From the NCBI GenBank assembly GCA_963703145.1, contig OY969793.1:124001-188000 (forward strand): 64,000 nucleotides of DNA. Direction: 5' to 3'. How positions within the stretch are numbered: the first letter of the stretch is position 1; each line of letters starts with the position of its first letter. The translations under genes and the position numbers were made by a program. Source of the DNA: Bog-756 sp963703145. Its GTDB lineage: Bacteria > Actinomycetota > Acidimicrobiia > Acidimicrobiales > RAAP-2. The notes under the pieces are model-generated. The model was not told the DNA's origin, did no database searches, and saw only the letters and a list, made by a program, of their open reading frames with translations. Shown here piece after piece: positions 17,168-24,886 of this stretch.

Positions 17168-18358
17168 ATGTCTTCAGCGTTGATGCAGCATGCCCGTCGC
17201 CTGACGGCTGTCACGGCGGTGGTGATGACAGTTGCGCTGGGCGCGGTAGTCCTGTCCGGCACTGGCGCTGAAGCGGCCGGATCGGCGGACAGTCCCCCGG
17301 CGAGTCATGTCGCCAAGGCCCCGTGCTCTGGGTACCTGCCGACGGGAACGGCGATCGGGACGTCGCCGACGCCGGACGACGGCGGCTACTGGATCGCCAA
17401 CAACACCGGTGATGTCGTCGAGTGCGGGGACGCCATCGGTTTCGGATCGCTCAACATCCTGCCCAGCCATCCGATCGTCGGGATCGCCGGGACGCCCGAC
17501 GGCGGTGGCTACTTCCTCGTCGCCTCAGACGGAGGGGTCTTCACCTTCGGCGATGCCCGGTTCCACGGCTCGACCGGAGCCATCCGCCTGAACAAGCCGG
17601 TGGTTGGCATGGCGGTCGACCCCGCCACCGGCGGCTACTGGCTGGTGGCCTCCGACGGCGGCATCTTCTCCTTCGATGCGCCGTTCAGGGGATCGACGGG
17701 GAGTCTCCGGCTCAATCAGCCAGTCGTCGGGATGGCGGCCACAACCACGGGTGGCGGCTACTGGCTGGTGGCCTCCGACGGCGGCATCTTCTCCTTCTCG
17801 GCTCCGTTCAGCGGGTCGCTGGGCTCACTCCGGTTGAACAAGCCGGTGGTCGGCATGGCTGGCGACCCCGCCACCGGCGGCTACTGGCTGGTGGCCTCCG
17901 ACGGCGGCATCTTCTCCTTCCGGGCCCCATTCTTCGGCTCCACCGGGAGCCTCCGACTGAGCAAGCCGGTCGTCGGGATGGCGGCAGCACCGGCCGGGAC
18001 TGGCTATCGACTGGCCGCCTCCGACGGGGGGATCTTCGTCTTCGGTTCGTCCCGGTTCTTTGGCTCCGCGGTGTCCCCTCTGCCGCTCGGTGTCTGCACC
18101 GCCACGGTGTCCAACCCCAACCCCGTCGGTGGGACCATCCTGACCGTCACCATCCGGTCCGACGTGCCCAACGCCCCGGTCATCGTGTCGACCAACTACA
18201 AGAGCAAGTCCAACACGTACACCGGATCGACCGATCACTCGGGAAACAGCTCGGTGGGATTCAACATCGGGCATCCCAAGGTCGACTACCCGATCGGGGT
18301 GGCGGTCAACGTCGGAAACGGTGAAGCCATCTGCGGCACCAGCTTCACGCCCCGGTGA
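17168..18358 (+). CDS. Secreted repeat protein with six 41-residue WLVASDGG-type repeats
   Basis: 396 residues from ATG 17168, behind a GGGGGAGG ribosome binding site. Signal peptide at about 8-38 (LTAVTAVVMTVALGAVVLSGTGAEAAG). Residues about 65-310 are six repeats of about 41 residues, each with GGYWLVASDGGIFSF, a small Phe-rich turn (APFRGSTGS) and LRLNKPVVGMA. The pattern suggests a six-bladed beta-propeller or similar beta solenoid. It is well known in secreted proteins of Acidimicrobiia and relatives, of unknown role. A C-terminal Ig-like beta domain with two Cys (CTATVSNPNPVGG and AICGTSF) follows. A cell-surface or extracellular binding role is the best guess. Confidence 0.82.
   Translation: MSSALMQHARRLTAVTAVVMTVALGAVVLSGTGAEAAGSADSPPASHVAKAPCSGYLPTGTAIGTSPTPDDGGYWIANNTGDVVECGDAIGFGSLNILPSHPIVGIAGTPDGGGYFLVASDGGVFTFGDARFHGSTGAIRLNKPVVGMAVDPATGGYWLVASDGGIFSFDAPFRGSTGSLRLNQPVVGMAATTTGGGYWLVASDGGIFSFSAPFSGSLGSLRLNKPVVGMAGDPATGGYWLVASDGGIFSFRAPFFGSTGSLRLSKPVVGMAAAPAGTGYRLAASDGGIFVFGSSRFFGSAVSPLPLGVCTATVSNPNPVGGTILTVTIRSDVPNAPVIVSTNYKSKSNTYTGSTDHSGNSSVGFNIGHPKVDYPIGVAVNVGNGEAICGTSFTPR
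17630..17920 (+). repeat. Three identical 45-bp direct repeats inside the surface-protein gene
   Basis: The same 45 bases (coding GGYWLVASDGGIFSF) occur at 17630-17674, 17753-17797 and 17876-17920, exactly 123 bp apart. Identity at the DNA level, including third codon positions, points to recent duplication or gene conversion, while the flanking parts of each 123-bp unit have diverged. Confidence 0.9.
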
Positions 18359-18376
18359 GCACGGCCCACTCCCGGT

Positions 18377-18889
18377 GTGGCCGGCACCGGGCCGGCTGAG
18401 CCCGTGCGTTTCACTGCAGAGCACGTCTTCGGTGGCCCCGAGCCGTCGGTGGTGAACATCCTGGTCGACCCGGCGTTCTATCTCGGTCTCGACCTGCCCG
18501 ACCTCAGCAGCCCGGAGTTGTTGGAGCACCGCGATGACGGAGATGCCATGTCCTTGCGGCTCCGGTACGGGTTCGAGGGGAACCTGGACCCCATCGCCCA
18601 GCGGCTCCTCGGCTCGGGTCAACTGCAGTGGGTCCAAGAGGTTCGGCTGGTGCGATCGACCAGCACCGGATCACTGCAATTCGAGGCCGAGCGGGATCCG
18701 GGTCGTCTGCACGGCTCAGCAACGTTCACCCTCGCCGGTGACGGAGCGAGCACCACCAGGAGGCTGGAGGGCGAGCTGGTCGTGGCGGTCCCGGGGATCG
18801 GACGGATGGCCGAGCGACGGATCGTGCCGGGGGTAGTGCGCAGAATGGACATCGAAGCCGCAGCCGTCAACGAGCGGCTGACGGCGTGA
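18377..18889 (+). CDS. DUF2505-like SRPBCC protein
   Basis: 170 residues from GTG 18377. The pattern fits the DUF2505 group of the START/SRPBCC superfamily: FTAEHVFGGPEPSVVNILVDPAFY at the start, long antiparallel strands (LRLRYGFEG; QWVQEVRLVRST; SLQFEAERDPGRLHGSATFTL), and a last helix MAERRIVPGVVRRMDIEAAAVNERL. Such proteins bind hydrophobic ligands in the cytoplasm; no enzyme activity is established. It follows the surface-protein gene by 18 bases, but a link is not evident. Confidence 0.75.
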   Translation: MAGTGPAEPVRFTAEHVFGGPEPSVVNILVDPAFYLGLDLPDLSSPELLEHRDDGDAMSLRLRYGFEGNLDPIAQRLLGSGQLQWVQEVRLVRSTSTGSLQFEAERDPGRLHGSATFTLAGDGASTTRRLEGELVVAVPGIGRMAERRIVPGVVRRMDIEAAAVNERLTA

Positions 18890-19080
18890 TGCGCGGGAGC
18901 TAGGTGCGGGTGCGCCAGAACCACACGTGCAAACCACCCTACGGGTCGCATCGACCACCGAGTGAGTCTGTCCACCAGCCTGGCCGCCGCTGTGGGTGCT
19001 GAGCACCCGACCGACCCGTCGGAAGCTGGCTAGCGTTCGGCGCGCCAGGTCGGTTGAGGGGCGTGGGGGAGGGCTATCCC

Positions 19081-20310
19081 GTGGTGAGTGAGAAGGCGGG
19101 GAAGGATCACCGGGCTGTCGGCCGCGTGGCGCGGGTGCCACGGGCCCTGAGCATCGTCGTCGTGGTGGTTGTGGTGAGCCTGGCCATCGTCGTGGGCACC
19201 ACCCGGGCATCGGAGGGCGCCTCCAAGTCCAGCCTCCCAGGAGCACCGACGGCGGTGCGAGCCAGTGCCGGGAACGCCAGGGCCACAGTGACCTGGACGC
19301 CACCCGGCCATCCGGGAGGCTCGTCAGTCACCGGTTATGTCATCCGGGCGTCGAGTGGCCCGATCATCCGAGTCGGCGCGGTCACCACCGACGTCGTGGC
19401 CGGCCTCACCAATGGGGAGTCCTACCGGTTCACCGTGGCCGCCATCAACAAGTCCGGGACCGGGCCGGCTTCGGCCCGGTCGAACGCCGTAACGCCGGAG
19501 GCTCCCGCCCTCCCCCCGGTGCCCCCTGCTCCGCCCCCGGTCTCTATTGCCAGTCCGCTCCTCGTGCCCCTCTACGACAGCGCGACGGCCGACTGGCAGC
19601 GGGCGTGTACCGCGCTCGCTGCCTCTCACTCCGCCGTCATCGCCGACATCGGATCGCCCGGTGGACCGGGCTCGTCGTCCAGCTCGACCTGGGCCGGGAA
19701 TCTCGAGTACTGCGCCGCCACCCACGTCGGAGTCCTGGGCTACGTCGACACGGGTTTCTGCCAGGTGCCGGTGGCTGCGGCGGAGGCCCAGATCGACGAC
19801 TGGTACGCCTGGTATGGATCCGATGGGGTCGACGGAGTCTTCTTCGACGAGGTCGCCGATCCGACCGATCCGACGGCCCAGGCGGACTGCCTGTCGGGGA
19901 CTGTGTCGGCCGAGTCGTACTACCGCGTCCTGGCGGCCTATGCCCATGGGCACTCGACGGGACAGACCGTGGCCTTCAACTACGGGGCTAACCCCGCCAG
20001 CAACTGGCCGTTCGCCGCCCCGGCATCCGTACAGGACGCCGACATCGCGGTGATCTTCGAGGATCCCTACAGCGCCTATGTGAACTACGGCGGGTCTGGG
20101 GCGGCATGGTCGCAGGCAGCATGGGAGTCCGCCTACGGGCCCCAGCACTTCGCCCTGTTGGTCTACGGCGCGACCGCCTCGAACCAGCCGGCTGCGACCT
20201 GCGAGTCGGCCCTCCACCAGAACATCGGGTACACCTACATCACCCCCGACAGCGGGTGGACGACGCTGCCCCCGTCGAGCTACCTGGGTACTGAGCTGGC
20301 CAACTGTTGA
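19081..20310 (+). CDS. Secreted FN3 plus spherulin-4/GH135-like protein
   Basis: About 409 residues from GTG 19081 or 19084, behind GGGGGAGGG. A long hydrophobic signal or anchor helix lies at about 22-42. One fibronectin type III domain follows at about 52-140 (PGAPTAVRASAGNARATVTWTPP ... YRFTVAAINKSGTG). After a Pro-rich hinge, residues about 155-409 form a TIM-barrel-like domain of the spherulation-specific family 4 type: LLVPLYDSATADW, IADIGSPGGPG, GVLGYVDTGF and the strongly diagnostic DGVFFDEV. In fungi the GH135 relatives (Sph3) cut deacetylated galactosaminogalactan. The bacterial enzyme probably acts on an exopolysaccharide. Confidence 0.82.
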   Translation: MVSEKAGKDHRAVGRVARVPRALSIVVVVVVVSLAIVVGTTRASEGASKSSLPGAPTAVRASAGNARATVTWTPPGHPGGSSVTGYVIRASSGPIIRVGAVTTDVVAGLTNGESYRFTVAAINKSGTGPASARSNAVTPEAPALPPVPPAPPPVSIASPLLVPLYDSATADWQRACTALAASHSAVIADIGSPGGPGSSSSSTWAGNLEYCAATHVGVLGYVDTGFCQVPVAAAEAQIDDWYAWYGSDGVDGVFFDEVADPTDPTAQADCLSGTVSAESYYRVLAAYAHGHSTGQTVAFNYGANPASNWPFAAPASVQDADIAVIFEDPYSAYVNYGGSGAAWSQAAWESAYGPQHFALLVYGATASNQPAATCESALHQNIGYTYITPDSGWTTLPPSSYLGTELANC

Positions 20311-20339
20311 GTTCTGCGTGCGGCCGGTATCCTGGCCCC

Positions 20340-20588
20340 ATGTCCGACTACGTGATCCCCGAGCCAGAGCCCAAGGAAATAGACGAGACCCTCTCCCTCG
20401 AGTTGCGTCACCTCGCCTCGAACGCGGTCCTGAAGGGCGAGCCCCAGGGGAACGAGAAGTGCGAGAACTGCCGGTACTACCTCGAGCCGTACAACGACAT
20501 CTCGTACTGCTGGCACCAGAAGCTCCGGATCCTGGTCGGCTCGGAGTGGTGGTGCCAGTGGTGGGATGCCATCCCCGAAGACGCCTGA
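20340..20588 (+). CDS. Small four-Cys protein, possibly HiPIP-like iron-sulfur
   Basis: 82 residues. Four Cys in the second half are spaced C-x2-C-x12-C-x14-C, the last followed by W/D (CENCRYY, SYCW, WWCQWWD). This resembles the cluster-binding pattern of high-potential iron-sulfur proteins and of the small HiPIP-like subunits, though a zinc site is also possible. No signal peptide. The ATG lies exactly six bases after a TATCCT -10 box, a leaderless start. The first half is acidic (EPEPKEIDETLSLEL) and probably helical. It precedes a split-barrel oxidoreductase with its own promoter. Confidence 0.7.
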   Translation: MSDYVIPEPEPKEIDETLSLELRHLASNAVLKGEPQGNEKCENCRYYLEPYNDISYCWHQKLRILVGSEWWCQWWDAIPEDA

Positions 20589-20695
20589 TAGGTCGCCCCG
20601 TCTCCACCCTTCGACCGCTGTCGACGGCGTAGCCGGCCCGGCCGACCGCTCGGGTGGCCCGTGACCGTCCGTATGGCTACGGCTACCGTGGGCCC

Positions 20696-21091
20696 ATGGC
20701 CCTCAGCGATGAGAAGTACATCCTGCTGACGACGTTCCGGCGGGACGGCACCCCGGTCAAGACCCCCGTCTGGGTGGTGTCGCTCGACGGCGGCAAGGTG
20801 GGCCTGTGGACCAGCTCCGCCTCGGGCAAGGCCAAGCGGCTGGCCCACACCGACCGGGTGACGATCCAGCCCTGTGACGCCCGGGGCAAGACCAGGTCCG
20901 GCACCGCTGAGGTGGAGGGGTCCGCGTCGGTCGTCACCGGGCCCGAGTACGAAGCCATCAGCGCCAAGGTCAAGGACAAGTACGGGTTCATGACCTCGGT
21001 GACCAAAGTGCTGGGCGCCGTCGGGGGCCTGGTCAAGGGGAACAAGGTCCCCTATGGCGACTGCGGCGTGATCATCACCCCGGCCAGCTGA
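20696..21091 (+). CDS. PPOX-class (F420-dependent type) split-barrel oxidoreductase
   Basis: 131 residues. The fold is shown by KYILLTTFRRDGTPVKTPVWVV at the start, LWTSSASGKAKRLAHTDRVTI (the phosphate-binding and cofactor strand) and the TRSGTAEVEGSASVV strand pair. These short proteins of actinobacteria reduce substrates with F420H2 or FMN; the product here is unknown. The ATG lies exactly six bases after a TACCGT box, so the mRNA is leaderless and the longer frame from 20654 is not used. Confidence 0.88.
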   Translation: MALSDEKYILLTTFRRDGTPVKTPVWVVSLDGGKVGLWTSSASGKAKRLAHTDRVTIQPCDARGKTRSGTAEVEGSASVVTGPEYEAISAKVKDKYGFMTSVTKVLGAVGGLVKGNKVPYGDCGVIITPAS

Positions 21092-21126
21092 CCGGGGAGT
21101 CCACGCCAGCTCCGGGGGATACCGGG

Positions 21127-21678
21127 TCAGCCCACCCGGCGCAGGGTGTTGTGATCGGTGTGGGCCAGCGGCTCGCCGAGTTCGTCCATTTTGAGCATCG
21201 TGGTCTCGTGGTACGACCACGTGTCCACAGTGGTGGTGATGGTCACCTCGTAGCTCAGCGTGCTGGCGTGGCTGGCCAGGTACTTGTTCTCCCCGATGGC
21301 ATAGAGCTCGTGCCCCTTGCCCGCGGTCAGCGTGAACTCGGTGGCCTCGGCCCCGGCCGTCCCCCCGGCCAGCACGGTGATGCCGCGGGGGACGACGAAG
21401 CCGCGTAGGACCTCGCTCGTCGCACCGTCCCAGAGCCAGTAGCCCACCTCGGTGTGGAACGGGTTCTCCTCGCTCTCGCGCCACATCGCCGTCTTGTAGT
21501 CGAGGCCGTAGAGGTGCTGGGTCCCGTTGTCCACGGGACCGAAGGGCTTGAAGGTGACCTTCTCCAGATACGGTGTGCCGAGGACCTTGTTCTGGGCGTG
21601 GGAGAACGCTGTGTCCAGTCCGCCCGGGGCCTCCCAGTCGCCGATCAGTGCCCCGAGGGGCCCCCATTCGTCGTGCAT
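21127..21678 (-). CDS. Nitrobindin-like heme-binding beta-barrel protein (DUF1794 type)
   Basis: 183 residues from ATG 21678 (ribosome binding site AGGAG). The family pattern of nitrobindin/FABP-like barrels is visible: LGALIGDWEAPGG (the GxWxGxG-like start), LEKVTFKPFGP, TQHLYGLDYKTAMWR, FHTEVGYWLWD and repeated strands such as YEVTITTTVDTWSYHETTMLKMD. Nitrobindins bind ferric heme through a C-terminal His and may sense or detoxify NO or peroxynitrite; candidate His residues lie in WSYHETT and LAHTDHNTL. The protein is soluble and cytoplasmic. It is a single-gene unit downstream of the aminotransferase operon. Confidence 0.78.
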   Translation of the reverse strand: MHDEWGPLGALIGDWEAPGGLDTAFSHAQNKVLGTPYLEKVTFKPFGPVDNGTQHLYGLDYKTAMWRESEENPFHTEVGYWLWDGATSEVLRGFVVPRGITVLAGGTAGAEATEFTLTAGKGHELYAIGENKYLASHASTLSYEVTITTTVDTWSYHETTMLKMDELGEPLAHTDHNTLRRVG

Positions 21679-21790
21679 GCTCCACTCCTGTGCTCGGTCC
21701 ACGCCCGGCGGCGTGCCCACCGGGGCGAGCCTAATTGGGATCGCGTCAGGTGGCGGACTAAGTGGGTCAGGTCCGGTGCGGCCAGACGCC

Positions 21791-23149
21791 TCATCCCACC
21801 AGCTGGTGGACGGCGGCGGTGAACAGCTCGCCGTGCCGGTCGACGTCGTCGACGCTGGTGGCCGGGCAGGTCAGCACCATGTTGTGGAACGGCGTGATCA
21901 GCACCCCCCGGTTGCTCATGAAGAGGTGGAGGTACTCGTTCAGCTCGTCGTCCTCCGCCTCGGCCGACCGGGTGCCGTCGACCGGCGGCGGGTTGCAGAA
22001 CCGGTATTCGCAGCGGGCCCCCAGGCGCGCCACCGACCAGGACAGTCCGGCCTCGGCGATGGCTGTGTCCACCTGGTCAGCCAGGCGCCCGGCCAGGTCG
22101 ACCATGATAGTGAAGGCCGCGTCGGTGAGGACGTCCTCCAGCGTGGCGCGCGCCGCCGCCATACTCAGGGCGTTGCCGGCCAGTGTGCCTCCCACGCCGC
22201 CGACATCGACGATGTCGGCCGGCCCCGAGGCCACGGTGGCGACGACCCGGGCAGCCAGTGCCTCGCTCAACCCGAAGGCACCGATCGGAATCCCACCGGC
22301 GATGGCCTTGCCGATGGTGACGATGTCCGGGCTCAGCCCCCAGGCCCCGGTGGCACCCCCCGGTCCCGCTGAGAAGGTGTGGGTCTCATCCATCATGAGC
22401 AGTGTCCCGGTTCGGGTGCACAGGGCGCGCAGGCCCTCGTGGAAGCCGGGTTGGGGGAGGACGATGCCGATGTTGGTCAGTGCCGGCTCGGTGAGCACGG
22501 CGGCGATCTCTCCCCCTTCGAGGGCGGCGGCCACCGCGTCGAGGTCGTTGAACTCGACCGACACCGTGGTGTCCGAGGGGTCGACGGCCGGCCCCACGTT
22601 GCCGGGTCGTGATCTCGTCGAGCCATCGGGAGCGGTGACGACGAACGCCTCGTCGACGCTGCCGTGGTAGCAGTAGCTGAACACCAGGACCTTCGGCCGG
22701 CCGGTGACCAGTCGCGCCAGGCGGAGTGCCCATCGATTGGCGTCGGTGGCACTGAGGGCGAACGACCACTGCGCTGCGCCGAACCGGCGGGTCAGCTCCC
22801 GGGCCACCCACTCGGCGTCCTCGCTCGGCAGCATGGCGGTGATTCCCCCCAGCCCATCGACCCGGTGGGCGATGGCATCGACCACCGGTTGGGGTGAGTG
22901 TCCGGCCATCGCCCCGGTGTCGCCGAGGGCGAAGTCGACGTAGGTCAGGCCGTCGACATCGGTCACCGAGGCGCCCCGGGCCCGGTCCAGGGCCACCGGG
23001 AATCCGCCGGGCCAGTTGGCCATCCAGGTCATCGGGACCCGGGTGAACAGGTGCTCAGCCGCGTTGAACTGTTGGTAGGACGCTGGATGGAGCTGGCGGT
23101 GGCGGACCCGCTCGGCATCGAGCAGCGAGGCCAGGCGGTCGCGGTCCAT
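21791..23149 (-). CDS. Class III aminotransferase (glutamate-1-semialdehyde aminomutase-like)
   Basis: 452 residues from ATG 23149. A PLP enzyme: the Schiff-base Lys is in DIVTIGKAIAGG near residue 277, and the substrate/PLP regions YVDFALGDTGAMAGHSP, FSYCYHGSVDEAF and LLMMDETHTFSAGPGG (Asp contacting the pyridine N) are all present. The overall type is that of glutamate-1-semialdehyde aminomutase-like enzymes of unknown substrate; a housekeeping HemL is not proven because no haem genes adjoin it. The start is five bases after the HTH-regulator stop, so the two are cotranscribed. Confidence 0.88.
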   Translation of the reverse strand: MDRDRLASLLDAERVRHRQLHPASYQQFNAAEHLFTRVPMTWMANWPGGFPVALDRARGASVTDVDGLTYVDFALGDTGAMAGHSPQPVVDAIAHRVDGLGGITAMLPSEDAEWVARELTRRFGAAQWSFALSATDANRWALRLARLVTGRPKVLVFSYCYHGSVDEAFVVTAPDGSTRSRPGNVGPAVDPSDTTVSVEFNDLDAVAAALEGGEIAAVLTEPALTNIGIVLPQPGFHEGLRALCTRTGTLLMMDETHTFSAGPGGATGAWGLSPDIVTIGKAIAGGIPIGAFGLSEALAARVVATVASGPADIVDVGGVGGTLAGNALSMAAARATLEDVLTDAAFTIMVDLAGRLADQVDTAIAEAGLSWSVARLGARCEYRFCNPPPVDGTRSAEAEDDELNEYLHLFMSNRGVLITPFHNMVLTCPATSVDDVDRHGELFTAAVHQLVG

Positions 23150-23154
23150 GCGCC

Positions 23155-24195
23155 TCAGTCGTCGCTGAAGTAGCCCCCGGCGGGGCCGTGCCTGTCGGGC
23201 AGGGACTCGATGAGCCGGCTGACGCTGCCGTATTCGCCGGCACTCCAGGCCTCGGCGATGGTCTGGTCGCCCAGCTCGCGGTGTCGGGTGAAGTTCCACC
23301 ACCGGGTGACGTCGCTGTCGCTGTAGCCCTTGTTGGCCAGGATGATGTTGAGCCGGGTGGCCTCCCAGGTGGCCTCTTCAGGGGTCATGGCGTCCGGATC
23401 GTCGGCGTCGTCGACCGCGAGGGGTGCGATGTCGGGCTGTCGCTCCATCTCGTGGGCGATCTCGCGGTCGAGGTCGCGGGACACGTGGCCGCGGATGGTC
23501 TTGATCGACCCGCCGGTCAGCGCGTGCCGGTCGGTGACCCGACGCTCCCGCTCGCTCTCGAGGCTGCGAGACCACAGGTGCTGGGCCGTGGCGTCAACGT
23601 CGCCGGCGGTGACGCGGAGCCGCATCCGCCGTTCGATGCGCTCGGCCGCCTTCTGGGGGGCCTTGGCCGGGGGTGCCGGATCGGCGGCGCGACGGCCAAC
23701 CCGTTCGGGATCGTCGGGGTCCACGAGGCGACGCTCGAACGGACCGCGGCGGCGCTCGGCATCCTCGGCGGGCGAGGCGACGGCGGTGGGCGGGACGGGA
23801 CCGCTCGGGGACAACGGAGTCGGGAGGGGCTCAGCCCCCCGTCCCGACCGGGCGGCGTAGCTCTCCGGTGGGAAGACGTCGCCGGCCGTGCCGGCCAGAG
23901 CCGCCCCCAGATAGGCGGCGGACCACTCGCTCTCGCCGACGGCCACCGTGGCGGCCCCCGTGGCGGTCAGGCGGGCCACGGGCACGTCGAGACAGGCGGC
24001 CACGGCGATGGCCTCGGTGAACCCGAGCCGACGGCTGGTGGTCTCGACCTGGGCCACGGTCTCGCGGGTCCACGGGATCCCGCGGAGCAGCATCTCGTCG
24101 GCGAGCCCCTGTTGGGTCAGGTTGGCCTTGGACCGGAGTGCGGCGACATTGCGTCGCACGATGTCCTCGATGCCCTTGGGCGGATCGCCATGCAT
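23155..24195 (-). CDS. Helix-turn-helix (XRE-like) protein with long charged C-terminal region
   Basis: 346 residues. Residues about 8-70 match an XRE/Cro HTH (IVRRNVAALRSKANLTQQGLADEMLLRGIPWTRETVAQVE ... LGFTEAIAVAACLDVPVARL). A Pro/Ala/Arg-rich linker follows. The C-terminal 180 residues are helical and charged (IERRMRLRVTAGDVDATAQHLWSRSLESERERRV; RLNIILANKGYSDSDVTRWW), with no known domain. The ATG lies exactly six bases after a TACGAT box, a leaderless start. It probably regulates itself and the aminotransferase, five bases downstream. Confidence 0.82.
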   Translation of the reverse strand: MHGDPPKGIEDIVRRNVAALRSKANLTQQGLADEMLLRGIPWTRETVAQVETTSRRLGFTEAIAVAACLDVPVARLTATGAATVAVGESEWSAAYLGAALAGTAGDVFPPESYAARSGRGAEPLPTPLSPSGPVPPTAVASPAEDAERRRGPFERRLVDPDDPERVGRRAADPAPPAKAPQKAAERIERRMRLRVTAGDVDATAQHLWSRSLESERERRVTDRHALTGGSIKTIRGHVSRDLDREIAHEMERQPDIAPLAVDDADDPDAMTPEEATWEATRLNIILANKGYSDSDVTRWWNFTRHRELGDQTIAEAWSAGEYGSVSRLIESLPDRHGPAGGYFSDD

Positions 24196-24570
24196 GCGGT
24201 CATCGTAGTGCCCTGTGTTAGAAAATTGAACATTGCCACGGGCGGTGGTCGGGCGACTTTTCTGCGTCACCTCCGGCTGCCTAAGCACCGCGCACCCGGC
24301 GACGATGACCGGATGAACGAGGCGCTCAACCGGGCCTCACGGTGCCGGGGCACGCTACCGAGCAACGCCGCTCCTCGGATGGCGCCCCCTGGGTTGTTCG
24401 CACGCCCATGATGACCGCGACACCCCGCGGATCGGTGGATGCCGCAGCCCGAGGATCAGTGCAGCTCAGCACGGTCCACGCATGTATTCGGCAATTCCCC
24501 CTACAGCTGTGGCTCGCTGGTTCCGATTATTGACGTGAGGGATGCGAAACAAAAAGGGGCAGCAAACACT
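24196..24570. other. 375-bp divergent intergenic region
   Basis: It separates the leftward HTH-regulator operon from the rightward small gene at 24571. It contains the TACGAT -10 box of the regulator (24202-24207) and an A/T-rich patch (24217-24232) just upstream. The remainder (24260-24520) shows no gene or repeat I can support. Confidence 0.4.
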
Positions 24571-24816
24571 GTGACGATTGATCCGTTTCACGTACGCAGG
24601 CTCAGCGAGTGGTCAGACGCCGATTTCGATCTGGACGACCTGGTCCTTCCCGCCGAGCCCCAGTGGCACCGCTGTGGTGCCGTCCACTGCATCGACCGGG
24701 GACCATGGCTGGGCACGCTGGTGTGCTGCATCAGGCGGAGCGGTCACGACGACGGCCACTCCATGTCGTTGGGCGACGAGGGCGCTCCCGACTACTGGCG
24801 CGAGACCTGGCTGTAG
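24571..24816 (+). CDS. Hypothetical small Cys/His-containing protein
   Basis: 81 residues from GTG 24571; a purine-rich AAAAAGGGG lies about 12 bases upstream, somewhat far. The N-terminal third is acidic (WSDADFDLDDLVLP). The rest carries HRCGAVHCIDRG and LVCCIRRSGHDDGHSM, four Cys and several His that could bind zinc. I cannot name a family. GTG 24535 in the same frame is another possible start. It is convergent with the alpha-glucosidase gene. Confidence 0.5.
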   Translation: MTIDPFHVRRLSEWSDADFDLDDLVLPAEPQWHRCGAVHCIDRGPWLGTLVCCIRRSGHDDGHSMSLGDEGAPDYWRETWL

Positions 24817-24886
24817 CCGAAGCTGGCGGCACGCCGGCCTGCTGCGGTTACGCCGCCCGGCCACCGCGTGGGCTGCGATGCACCGG

